DNA from: Bacteroidales bacterium
Lineage (GTDB): Bacteria > Bacteroidota > Bacteroidia > Bacteroidales > P3
Direction: 5' to 3'
DNA: 54,953 nt
NCBI GenBank assembly: GCA_017618625.1
Contig: JAFZTV010000094.1
Location: forward strand, 1-54,953
Part shown: piece after piece, positions 34,482 to 41,875 of the stretch
Position numbering within the stretch: position 1 is the first letter of the stretch
Layout of the letters: each line of letters opens with the position of its first letter
Notes under the pieces: model-generated
Database searches by the model: none
The model's input: only the letters and a program-made list of their open reading frames with translations
Told to the model about the DNA's origin: nothing
Made by a program: the position numbers and the translations under genes

Positions 34482-35732
34482 ATGAAAAGAAAAATCATAT
34501 TGTTGTTTGCCGTGCTCGGGCTTTTGTCCACCAGCGTTGTGGCGCAAAATGCCGAAATGGCGGAGACGGCTGTGATGACGGCGCGCTTCAATGCGAGTTA
34601 CGACAGCTTGATGCACTCGTTCTATCTGAAAAATCACTCAGTACGTAGCGGAAACCACGACGCAACGGTGTCTATAGCCGACTTCGACCAGATACCCGAC
34701 TCGGTGATAGAAGGACGCCTGAAACGCCTGCACACGGTGATAAACATGTCGTACAACGAGGCCGTGAGGGCTTACATACGCACCTATCTTAAGATAATGT
34801 CTAACCGTCTAGACGTGATGACAAGCTTGTGCGAGATGTACCACCCGATGTTCGAAGAGACGCTGGCGGCCTACGGTGTGCCGGAGGAGCTGAAATATCT
34901 GGCGATAGTGGAGTCGGCGATGAACCCACAGGCGACGTCGCGCGTGGGTGCGGCGGGATTGTGGCAGTTTATGTACCACACGGGCAAGGTGTACGACCTG
35001 GAGGTGAACTCGTTGGTTGACCAACGGCGCGACCCCTACGCCTCGACGGTGGCGGCTGCCCGCTATCTGAAAGACCTGCACCGAATTTTCGGCGACTGGA
35101 TTCTGGCTATCGCGGCTTACAACTGCGGACCTGGAAACATAAACAAAGCCATCGCGCGCTCGGGCGGCAAGACCGACTACTGGGCGATATACCCCAACCT
35201 GCCTCGCGAGACACGCGGATATATCCCCGCCTTCATCGCCGCCACCTACGTGATGAACTACTACCCCGAACACGGCATTAAGCCCCACAAGATAGAACAG
35301 CCCACTCGGAGCGATACCGTGATGCTGAGAAAAGACGTCATGTACTGCTTTGTGGAGCAGTTTGCCGGAGTGAGCGCCGAGGAGCTGCGCACACTCAACC
35401 CGCAATACAAGACCGACTTCGTACCAGCATCGACGGGCAGCTACCATCTGGCACTCCCTGCCGACAAAATCCACTCATTCATCGACAACGAAGATTCAAT
35501 ATACGCCAACACACAGGATTCGCTGCAACGCAAGCCCGTGGCGGTCATCGAGAAAGAGGTCAAACCGAGCGGTGGCAAGGGCGGTGGCTCGACTGTATAT
35601 CACAAAGTCAAACAGGGCGAGACTCTGTCGAGGATAGCGGCGAAGTACGGCACCTCGGTAGCGCAGCTGAAAAAACGCAACGGATTGAAAGGCGACAAGA
35701 TTCGTGTGGGTCAGCGAATAAGGGTGAGATAG
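34482..35732 (+). CDS. LysM-containing lytic transglycosylase (MltD-like)
   Basis: About 416 residues from MKRKIILL, which begins a signal peptide ending in VVAQ; the frame is open to 34341 but the upstream part is not protein-like. The SLT domain (about residues 120-260) has LKYLAIVESAMNPQATS with the catalytic Glu, then GAAGLWQFM and IAAYNCGPGNINKA. A C-terminal LysM domain (VYHKVKQGETLSRIAAKYG) binds peptidoglycan. It cleaves glycan strands to 1,6-anhydro-MurNAc ends. Followed at 20 bases by a DivIC-like gene, so both may serve cell-wall growth and division. Confidence 0.93.
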   Translation: MKRKIILLFAVLGLLSTSVVAQNAEMAETAVMTARFNASYDSLMHSFYLKNHSVRSGNHDATVSIADFDQIPDSVIEGRLKRLHTVINMSYNEAVRAYIRTYLKIMSNRLDVMTSLCEMYHPMFEETLAAYGVPEELKYLAIVESAMNPQATSRVGAAGLWQFMYHTGKVYDLEVNSLVDQRRDPYASTVAAARYLKDLHRIFGDWILAIAAYNCGPGNINKAIARSGGKTDYWAIYPNLPRETRGYIPAFIAATYVMNYYPEHGIKPHKIEQPTRSDTVMLRKDVMYCFVEQFAGVSAEELRTLNPQYKTDFVPASTGSYHLALPADKIHSFIDNEDSIYANTQDSLQRKPVAVIEKEVKPSGGKGGGSTVYHKVKQGETLSRIAAKYGTSVAQLKKRNGLKGDKIRVGQRIRVR

Positions 35733-35752
35733 CAGTTAGTGTTTTGTTTATT

Positions 35753-36058
35753 ATGAAAGAGGTATTGCTTAAAATATGGAAAGTGGTGAGCAACAAGTAT
35801 GTTGCCACTTTGGTGGTGTTCGCCATCGTGTTTCTGTTTCTTGACGAGAACAACCTGCTGGTCACCCTGAAGCAGGAAAAAGAGGTGAAGAGACTGCACG
35901 CCATTGAGGCAAGCTACCGCGACGCCATTATAAACGACAGCATACAAGCCTTGTCTCTGAAGAACAAAAAAGAAAACCTGCCCGCCATCGAGAAATACGG
36001 CCGCGAGACCTACTACCTGAAAGCCAAAGACGAAGACGTGTTTGTGGTAAGCGAGTAG
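35753..36058 (+). CDS. FtsB/DivIC-like septum formation protein
   Basis: 101 residues. A short cytoplasmic start, one membrane segment (YVATLVVFAIVFLFL), then a periplasmic coiled coil (LLVTLKQEKEVKRLHAIEASY) and the conserved short end KYGRETYYLKAKDEDVFVV, which matches the DivIC/FtsB pattern in Bacteroidota. It should bridge FtsL and the divisome. ATG 35753 is preferred to the in-frame TTG at 35744. Same strand and close to the lytic transglycosylase gene. Confidence 0.87.
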   Translation: MKEVLLKIWKVVSNKYVATLVVFAIVFLFLDENNLLVTLKQEKEVKRLHAIEASYRDAIINDSIQALSLKNKKENLPAIEKYGRETYYLKAKDEDVFVVSE

Positions 36059-36085
36059 GTGCGTGCCCACACAGGGCAGTTGTAA

Positions 36086-36118
36086 GTTTTAAGCTATAAG
36101 TTTTAAGCTGTAAGTTTT
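36086..36118. repeat. TAAGTTTTAAGCT tandem spacer
   Basis: Two full copies and a partial third copy of the 14-base unit GTAAGTTTTAAGCT, between the DivIC-like gene and the stem at 36117-36152. A similar word, TTTTAAGTTTAGAG, is at the stop of the large TPR gene (about 19090-19110). Confidence 0.7.
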
Positions 36119-36152
36119 AATCGCCTTGTACGTGCCCGCACAAGGCGATTAA
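36117..36152. terminator. Bidirectional terminator-like stem between convergent genes
   Basis: TTAATCGCCTTGT (36117-36129) and ACAAGGCGATTAA (36140-36152) form a perfect 13-bp stem with a 10-base loop. It lies between the convergent DivIC-like and TPR genes. U-runs are weak on both sides. Confidence 0.65.
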
Positions 36153-36177
36153 GTGGTCGGTAATCACTGGTCACCAA
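36153..36177. repeat. AGTGGTCA-type spacer supplying the TPR gene stop
   Basis: On the minus strand GGTGACCAGTGATTACCGACCAC encodes the last codons (G-D-Q) and the TGA stop (36166-36164) of the TPR protein. Confidence 0.7.
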
Positions 36178-36985
36178 GTAATGATATTAACGCCTGAGCC
36201 TCGGAGAAGTCGGGGTTCAAATCAAGAGCACGACGGAGTGAGACTTTCGCTTTGTCGGGTTGGCTGTTCTGATATTGGCATTTGCCCAAAAGATAGAACG
36301 ACTGCGCATCATCTGGAGTAAGGCGAACCGCTTTAGAAAGGCAGTCGATGGCACCCTTGAGGTTGGCAAGAGCCATATAGCTATCGGCCATCGACTTGAG
36401 CGCCTCGGGATAGAGAGGGAACTTACGCAGCGCCTGACCATAGTACTCGACTGCCTGCGAATGTTGGCCGCGAACACGAGCGATCTCGCCCAAAAGAAAA
36501 TAGGCTCGCTGGAATGATGGGTCGTTGGCCAAGACCGACTGGAAGCAGCGCTCCGCCTGAACGGTATCGGTAAGACGCATATAGCTCTCGCCAAGACGGC
36601 ACCACGCCTGAACGTAGGACGGGCCGCCGAACTCAGTGGCACGACGCAGATATTCTTCAGCACTCTTATAGCTCCCCTGATCGAAGAAGATTGAACCAAG
36701 AACGAAATAGACATCCTTGCACTTGCGGTCCATTTCGATGACCGACTGACAGAGGTCGATGGCGGCACGGGTGCTGTCGAGCCTATATAGTGCAGCCGCC
36801 AGACGCCAACCCGCCTCAACGTTGAGCGAGTCAATCGCCATCGCCTGGCGATAACAAACCACCGAACTATCGTAACAATTACCACTGTCATACCCCATTC
36901 CCCGTGCAACCCAATCGTCGGCAGTGGTTTGCGACTGAAGCAAAAGCGGGAACAGTATAGCAGCAAGAAGAAAGTATTGTTTCAT
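36164..36985 (-). CDS. Secreted TPR protein
   Basis: 273 residues with a signal peptide ending in LLQSQ. About six to seven TPR units follow (for example CYRQAMAIDSLNVEAGWRLA, SAEEYLRRATEFG, AVEYYGQALRKFPLYPEAL, AIDCLSKAVRLTPDDAQSFY). It probably acts as a periplasmic scaffold; no partner is identifiable from context. The final Gly-Asp-Gln and the stop come from a spacer repeat, so the native C-terminus may have been slightly rewritten. It converges on the DivIC-like gene. Confidence 0.85.
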   Translation of the reverse strand: MKQYFLLAAILFPLLLQSQTTADDWVARGMGYDSGNCYDSSVVCYRQAMAIDSLNVEAGWRLAAALYRLDSTRAAIDLCQSVIEMDRKCKDVYFVLGSIFFDQGSYKSAEEYLRRATEFGGPSYVQAWCRLGESYMRLTDTVQAERCFQSVLANDPSFQRAYFLLGEIARVRGQHSQAVEYYGQALRKFPLYPEALKSMADSYMALANLKGAIDCLSKAVRLTPDDAQSFYLLGKCQYQNSQPDKAKVSLRRALDLNPDFSEAQALISLLGDQ

Positions 36986-37812
36986 AAAAGGGAATATCTT
37001 ATAATATGAACATATATTAATTAAACACAGTATTGAGAAAATTATTTTGAAGCGGTGTTATTTTGTGCGAAATCCGGACATAGATAAAAGTGGAAACCCA
37101 ACGTCACAAACAGGAGACAGGTTCTAAGTTTCAAGTACAGAACGACTCGCGAAAAACACCTAAATTACAAACAAACGTAACTCACTCGATGTTGAAAAAT
37201 GTTGCAACGAATTTTCTAATAAAAAAGGCGAGATATCAACAGCGAGTTACAAGCACCGCAATGGAAAATGGTGATTTTTGGAGCAGTAGGAGGACAGAGG
37301 AAAAAAGTCATGCTGAAAGTCAAAAGATTATAGAAAATAACTATTTTTCAGATAGATAAAAAGGACAACCCCTACAAAATAATTCAAATCAAAAGGTTAG
37401 CGGATGATTAAAAAATGAAGCAAAAAACATGATTTTTTTGATAAAAAATTTGGTGGTTTTCAGAATAAGTTGTATCATTGTCGCCCATGAGTCATTTTCT
37501 TCAATAAAAAACTATAAAACAAGCAGATTGGGAGTAGGCAGCTGAAGGAAAATCAAATTTTAACATTTGGACATTTTTTGCTTTATAAAAAAAAGATTAA
37601 AAATGCAAAAAAATATTTCACCAAGCATCCAAATGATTTGTCGCACCTTTGCAAAGCGATGAAGAAATAAGGGATGGCTGGCGCTAAAAACGGAAAAAGG
37701 TAGAAGTCAATGGGATGGATGAGTGGCGCAGCTGTTATAGCGACGGATACACTTGTGCAATAAATTAAAACTGAATACATAAACCAAGTAAACACAAAAA
37801 AAGGAGTTCAGA
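36986..37812. other. 827-base AT-rich gap upstream of dnaA, possible replication or regulatory region
   Basis: The longest gene-free stretch in the window, AT-rich with many A/T runs. I searched it by eye for DnaA boxes (TTATNCACA) and found no cluster; TTAAACACA at 37021 is a two-mismatch match only. A reading frame of 89 codons at 37090-37359 has no protein-like composition and includes spacer-type words (GGTTCTAAGTTTCAAG). A full promoter candidate is at 37449-37480. Position next to dnaA is where an origin is common, but the sequence does not prove one. Confidence 0.4.
37449..37480 (+). promoter_or_regulatory. Promoter candidate TTTG-N20-TATCATTG for dnaA
   Basis: TTTG at 37449-37452, 20-base spacer, TATCATTG at 37473-37480 (one mismatch to TAnnTTTG). 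Transcription would start near 37487, giving a leader of about 330 bases to dnaA. Confidence 0.5.
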
Positions 37813-37821
37813 GTGACAAAG

Positions 37822-39258
37822 ATGGAGAAAAGTTACAAAACAGTATGGGCAAACTGCCTTGAAGTGATAAAAGACAACCTGGGAGAAGATTGTGAAAAAC
37901 TGTATAAAACATGGTTTGCGCCGATAAAGCCGGTACAGCTCGAGAACGGAGCTCTCACAATAGAGGTGCCCAGTGCATTCTACTACGAATATTTGGAGGA
38001 ACACTACATAGATCTGCTGAGAAAGGCAATTAAACTGGAACTTGGCCCCAAAGGAACGTTAAAATACAGTATAGTCATGGACCAAATCTCTCCGATTACG
38101 ACGACTGCACCTTCGACTGGCAAACAAGCCGTGAACAACAGACCGAAAGAGATACCGGTGAACCTCAACGACGGAAGCCACAAGGATATGCCGAACCCGC
38201 TGGTATTCCCAGGTCTTGCGAAAGTGAAGATCCCATCGCAGTTGAACGAGAACTACACCCTTGAAAACTTTGTGGAGGGCGACTGCAACCGCCTGGCCCG
38301 CTCGGCAGGATACGCTGTGGCTAAAAACCCCGGCACCACCTCGTTCAATCCGCTTCTGATATACGGCGGTGTGGGATTAGGCAAAACACACTTGGCCAAC
38401 GCCATCGGAATCAAAGCCAAAGAAAACCACCCCGACAAAGTGGTGCTGTACGTAACGTCCGAGACATTCCTGCAACAGTTCATGACTGCCGGAAGAGACG
38501 GCAGAACCAACGACTTCATCCACTATTACCAGATGGTGGACCTGCTAATTGTCGACGACATTCAGTTTTGGGCAAACAAGGCTCCGAAGACGCAGGAGGC
38601 ATTCTTCCACATCTTCAACCACCTGCACCAAAACAACAAGCAGATAATCATCACCAGCGACAAGGCTCCGTCAGAGCTTGCCGGCCTCGAGCCGCGCCTG
38701 CTCTCACGACTGAAATGGGGATTGTCGGCCGACTTGCAGGCTCCTGACGTGGAAACAAGGATGGCGATACTGAAGAAGAAACTTGAGAACGAGGGCATCG
38801 AGATGCCGCACGAGGTAATCGAGTATATCGCATACAATATCAATACAAATGTGAGAGAGCTTGAAGGTGCGCTGATTTCGCTTATCGCACAGTCGTCTCT
38901 GAACAAGAAACAGATTACGATAGATCTGGCCAAGCAGATGATTGACAAGTTTGTAAAGAGCACCTCGAGAGAAATCACCATCGACTACATACAGAAAGTT
39001 GTCTGCGACTATTTCAACCTGCCTGTTGACAGCATCCAGTCACACACAAGAAAACGCGAGATTGTGCAAGCCAGACAGCTTACGATGTACTTTGCAAAGA
39101 AACTCACAAAATCGTCTCTGGCTATCATCGGCCTGCAATGCGGCAATAAAGACCACGCAACAGTGCTGCACGCCTGCAAGACCGTGGCCAACCTGGCCGA
39201 GACAGACAAGCAATTCCAATGCTGGGTTGACGAGTTGGACAAGAAACTGAAAGACTAG
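37822..39258 (+). CDS. dnaA: Chromosomal replication initiator protein DnaA
   Basis: About 478 residues. Domain I (VWANCLEVIKDNLGED, TWFAPIKPV) binds helicase and regulators. The AAA+ domain has Walker A GGVGLGKTHLANAIG, Walker B VDLLIVDDIQF, and LEPRLLSRLKWGL. The C-terminal DNA-binding domain has LTKSSLAIIG then NKDHATVLHACKT, the DnaA box-recognition signature. It opens the origin. Start choice: ATG 37822 or GTG 37813; GGAG at 37803 is spaced better for the GTG, but Shine-Dalgarno use is weak in this phylum. A stem at 39313-39341 follows. Confidence 0.95.
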   Translation: MEKSYKTVWANCLEVIKDNLGEDCEKLYKTWFAPIKPVQLENGALTIEVPSAFYYEYLEEHYIDLLRKAIKLELGPKGTLKYSIVMDQISPITTTAPSTGKQAVNNRPKEIPVNLNDGSHKDMPNPLVFPGLAKVKIPSQLNENYTLENFVEGDCNRLARSAGYAVAKNPGTTSFNPLLIYGGVGLGKTHLANAIGIKAKENHPDKVVLYVTSETFLQQFMTAGRDGRTNDFIHYYQMVDLLIVDDIQFWANKAPKTQEAFFHIFNHLHQNNKQIIITSDKAPSELAGLEPRLLSRLKWGLSADLQAPDVETRMAILKKKLENEGIEMPHEVIEYIAYNINTNVRELEGALISLIAQSSLNKKQITIDLAKQMIDKFVKSTSREITIDYIQKVVCDYFNLPVDSIQSHTRKREIVQARQLTMYFAKKLTKSSLAIIGLQCGNKDHATVLHACKTVANLAETDKQFQCWVDELDKKLKD

Positions 39259-39312
39259 CGAAGAACTCAATCGAAATGACATTATTTGTTTTTTAAAAGA
39301 ATGAATTCAAGG

Positions 39313-39341
39313 CAATCAGACACTTTCACGGTGTCTGATTG
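39313..39341 (+). terminator. Stem-loop after dnaA
   Basis: CAATCAGACAC (39313-39323) and GTGTCTGATTG (39331-39341) form an 11-bp stem with a 7-base loop, followed by TCATTTATA. Weak U-run; possible terminator or attenuator before the flavin reductase gene. Confidence 0.6.
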
Positions 39342-39362
39342 TCATTTATAGGAACGACAAAC

Positions 39363-39944
39363 ATGGGAAAGGTAGGATTCAAGCCTGGGACTCTTATATA
39401 CCCACTACCAGCAGTGATGGTATCGTGCGGCGACGTGGAAGGCGTGAAAAACATACTTACGGTGGCATGGACCGGGACAATCTGTTCCGACCCACCGATG
39501 TGCTACATCTCGGTAAGGAAAGAGCGATACTCGCACCACCTGATTGCAGAAAGCGGTGAATTTGTGATAAACCTGACAACCGAACAGCTGGCATACGCAA
39601 CCGACTGGTGCGGGGTAAAGAGCGGACGCGACTTCGACAAATTCAAAGAGATGAAACTGACAGCGGAAAAAGGCCAAATCGTAAAAGCTCCGCTGATAGG
39701 AGAAAGTCCCCTAAACATAGAATGTCGTGTGACCGAGATAAAAGAACTCGGAAGCCACGACATGTTTATAGCCGAAGTAGTAGCTATCGACGCCGAGGAT
39801 AGCCTCATAGACAAAGGCACCGGGGCATTCCAGCTCAACCACGCACAGCCCCTCGCCTACTCTCACGGTCGCTACTATGGTCTCGGCGAACGACTGGGAG
39901 GATTTGGTTTCTCAGTAAAAAAGAAAACATCACGGAACAAATAG
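39363..39944 (+). CDS. Flavin reductase family protein (FMN-binding split barrel)
   Basis: 193 residues from MGKVGFKPG. The DIM6/flavin-reductase fold is visible: PLPAVMVSCGD, ILTVAWTGTICSDPPMCYISVR, and the FVINLTTEQLAYATDWCG and FQLNHAQPLAYSHGRYY segments. It should bind FMN and reduce it or a quinone-like substrate. The in-frame ATG at 39339 lies inside the dnaA stem-loop, so the ATG at 39363 is preferred. It is followed at 44 bases by a 2-hydroxyacid dehydrogenase. Confidence 0.88.
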   Translation: MGKVGFKPGTLIYPLPAVMVSCGDVEGVKNILTVAWTGTICSDPPMCYISVRKERYSHHLIAESGEFVINLTTEQLAYATDWCGVKSGRDFDKFKEMKLTAEKGQIVKAPLIGESPLNIECRVTEIKELGSHDMFIAEVVAIDAEDSLIDKGTGAFQLNHAQPLAYSHGRYYGLGERLGGFGFSVKKKTSRNK

Positions 39945-39988
39945 ACAATAAATATCTATTTCCCGCCAAACAAAAAAAACAAAACAGC

Positions 39989-40924
39989 ATGAAAATAGCA
40001 TGTGTAGAGCCGCTGGGCATCAGCAAGGAACGATTCGAACAACTGAAAAATCACTATCAAGCCGCTGGGCATGAGTTTGAATACTACATGGACCGCCAGG
40101 AAAGTGCAGACGAAATGACACGACGGATGAAAGACGCCGAAGTTGTGGTGGTGTCGAACATAAAACTGCCGCACGAGGTGTTGGAGAAATGCACGAACCT
40201 AAAATACCTATCTGTGGCATTCACAGGACTTGACCACATAGACCTTGACTACTGTAAAGGGCACGGCATTGAAGTACAGAATGCAGCAGGGTACTCGACA
40301 ACGGCGGTGTGCGAGCTTGCGGTAGGGATGATGATTGACCTGCTCAGACAGGTTACCCGCATGGACGGGATAATACGCGAAGGCAAAGGACGGGGACTTT
40401 TCCTAGGGCGCGAACTGAAAGGCAAGACCGTAGGCATCGTAGGCACGGGAGCTATCGGAACCGCAACAATAAAGTTACTGTTGGCATTCGGCTGCAAGGT
40501 CCTTGCTTACAACCGCAGCCAACATGAAGAAGTAAAAAAACTTGGAGTTGAATATACGACCCTTGAAAATTTGCTGAAAGAAAGTGACATCGTGAGCCTC
40601 CACGTGCCCATGACTCCGGAAACAAAAGGACTTATTGGCAAGCGGGAACTGCAGATGATGAAGCCGACGGCACTGCTGGTGAATACGGCGCGCGGCATGG
40701 TGTGCGACATTGAAGCCGTGGCCGAGGCCTTAAAAAAAGGCACGATAGCCGGAGCGGCCTTCGACGTGTTTGAACAGGAGCCGCCACTGCCTGCAAGCCA
40801 CTGTCTATTCGATACACCGAACTGCCTGCTTACGCCACACATTGCATTTGCCACCGAGGAAAGCTTCGCCGAACGAGCCGATATAGTGTTCGGACATGTT
40901 GACGAATGGCTTGCTGCAAAGTGA
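39989..40924 (+). CDS. D-isomer 2-hydroxyacid dehydrogenase
   Basis: 311 residues with the two-domain fold of the family. NAD binding: VGIVGTGAIGTATIKL. Catalytic Arg in VNTARGMVCD, Glu in FDVFEQEPPL, His in LTPHIAFATEES. It reduces a 2-oxoacid or oxidises a D-2-hydroxyacid; glyoxylate/hydroxypyruvate, phosphoglycerate and lactate dehydrogenases cannot be told apart from motifs alone. Next to a flavin reductase, but no obvious shared pathway. Confidence 0.9.
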   Translation: MKIACVEPLGISKERFEQLKNHYQAAGHEFEYYMDRQESADEMTRRMKDAEVVVVSNIKLPHEVLEKCTNLKYLSVAFTGLDHIDLDYCKGHGIEVQNAAGYSTTAVCELAVGMMIDLLRQVTRMDGIIREGKGRGLFLGRELKGKTVGIVGTGAIGTATIKLLLAFGCKVLAYNRSQHEEVKKLGVEYTTLENLLKESDIVSLHVPMTPETKGLIGKRELQMMKPTALLVNTARGMVCDIEAVAEALKKGTIAGAAFDVFEQEPPLPASHCLFDTPNCLLTPHIAFATEESFAERADIVFGHVDEWLAAK

Positions 40925-41006
40925 TCATAACACAAAATCATACTTGAATAAAATAAATCATAATAAACTGCGTTAATCTTTGCATAAAATCATAAAAAGA
41001 CACAGA

Positions 41007-41795
41007 ATGAAAACGAAAGTCTTAGTATCGGCAATTCTGATTGGCGCACTGTTTTCCTCCGCTGCCGCACAGACATCACAACGCGAATGCGAGCAGGACG
41101 GACTGCGTGGCAACGTGAAGAAAGTGTCGTCAACGATGTATGAGGCTCTTGTTGACCGCGACGGCGACATGCAATACGGTTCGCAGTTGGAACGCACCGA
41201 GACCCTTTACAACGAGAAAGGGCAACGCCGCAGCATGACCTTCCTGTCTGCCGACGAGGACGACATGCTTTTCCGCTCTCGCTACAAACACGACGGATTC
41301 GGACTTATAACGCTGGAACACATTGTGGATAACCACGAGCAGATAATAGGCCGCACTTACTATATCTACGACAAAAACCTGATGTTGAGCGAGAGTTACG
41401 TGGAAGACGCCGAGCGCCAGATAGAACACCGCGTACTATACAAATACGACGAATCGGGACGCTTGAAACAGCGCAGCTACAACGACGCCAAAAACAACGT
41501 TTACCGCAGAGAGGTTTACGGCTATGACTTTGACGGTGCGATTCACCACACCTCAGTGTTCGACCGCTCTAACAGCAAGATACTCGACTACCACTATGAG
41601 TATGACTCGCACATGCAACCCATCAACGTGACGACCTACGACTATACCGATGACGACGCCGAAGTAAGCACTACGCTATACCAATACAAATACGACGACC
41701 ACGGCAACTGGGTGCAGAAAACTCAATACACACTGGAAAAAGACAATGCAGTGCCGACATTCATAACAAACCGCAAGATAGAGTATTTCAACTAA
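41007..41795 (+). CDS. Secreted YD-repeat-like protein of unknown function
   Basis: 262 residues from MKTKVLVS with a signal peptide ending in SAAAQ; an earlier in-frame ATG at 40980 is less likely. The body is rich in Y-D/E motifs: YKHDGFGLITLEHI, YKYDESGRLKQRSYN, YGYDFDGAIHH, YEYDSHMQPINV, YKYDDHGNWVQK, resembling the YD/RHS type of beta repeat at about 35-45 residue spacing. It is too short to be a toxin shell. Likely a periplasmic or surface protein. A terminator follows at 41818-41855. Confidence 0.75.
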   Translation: MKTKVLVSAILIGALFSSAAAQTSQRECEQDGLRGNVKKVSSTMYEALVDRDGDMQYGSQLERTETLYNEKGQRRSMTFLSADEDDMLFRSRYKHDGFGLITLEHIVDNHEQIIGRTYYIYDKNLMLSESYVEDAERQIEHRVLYKYDESGRLKQRSYNDAKNNVYRREVYGYDFDGAIHHTSVFDRSNSKILDYHYEYDSHMQPINVTTYDYTDDDAEVSTTLYQYKYDDHGNWVQKTQYTLEKDNAVPTFITNRKIEYFN

Positions 41796-41817
41796 AGACA
41801 GACTTTATCATCAAGAC

Positions 41818-41855
41818 AACAGCCTCCCAAACACAAGTTTAGGAGGCTGTTCTTT
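41818..41855 (+). terminator. Terminator after the YD-repeat-like gene
   Basis: AACAGCCTCC (41818-41827) and GGAGGCTGTT (41842-41851) form a 10-bp stem followed by CTTTG. It lies between convergent genes and may serve both. Confidence 0.75.
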
Positions 41856-41875
41856 GTAAGCACTATCCCAGAATA

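Noticed and set aside
37090..37359. 89-codon reading frame in the dnaA upstream gap
   Set aside because: Low-complexity, contains spacer words (TTCTAAGTTTCAAG), no start context and no protein-like pattern.
36986..37812. Confident oriC call
   Set aside because: No DnaA-box cluster or clear unwinding element could be shown; kept only as a possibility.
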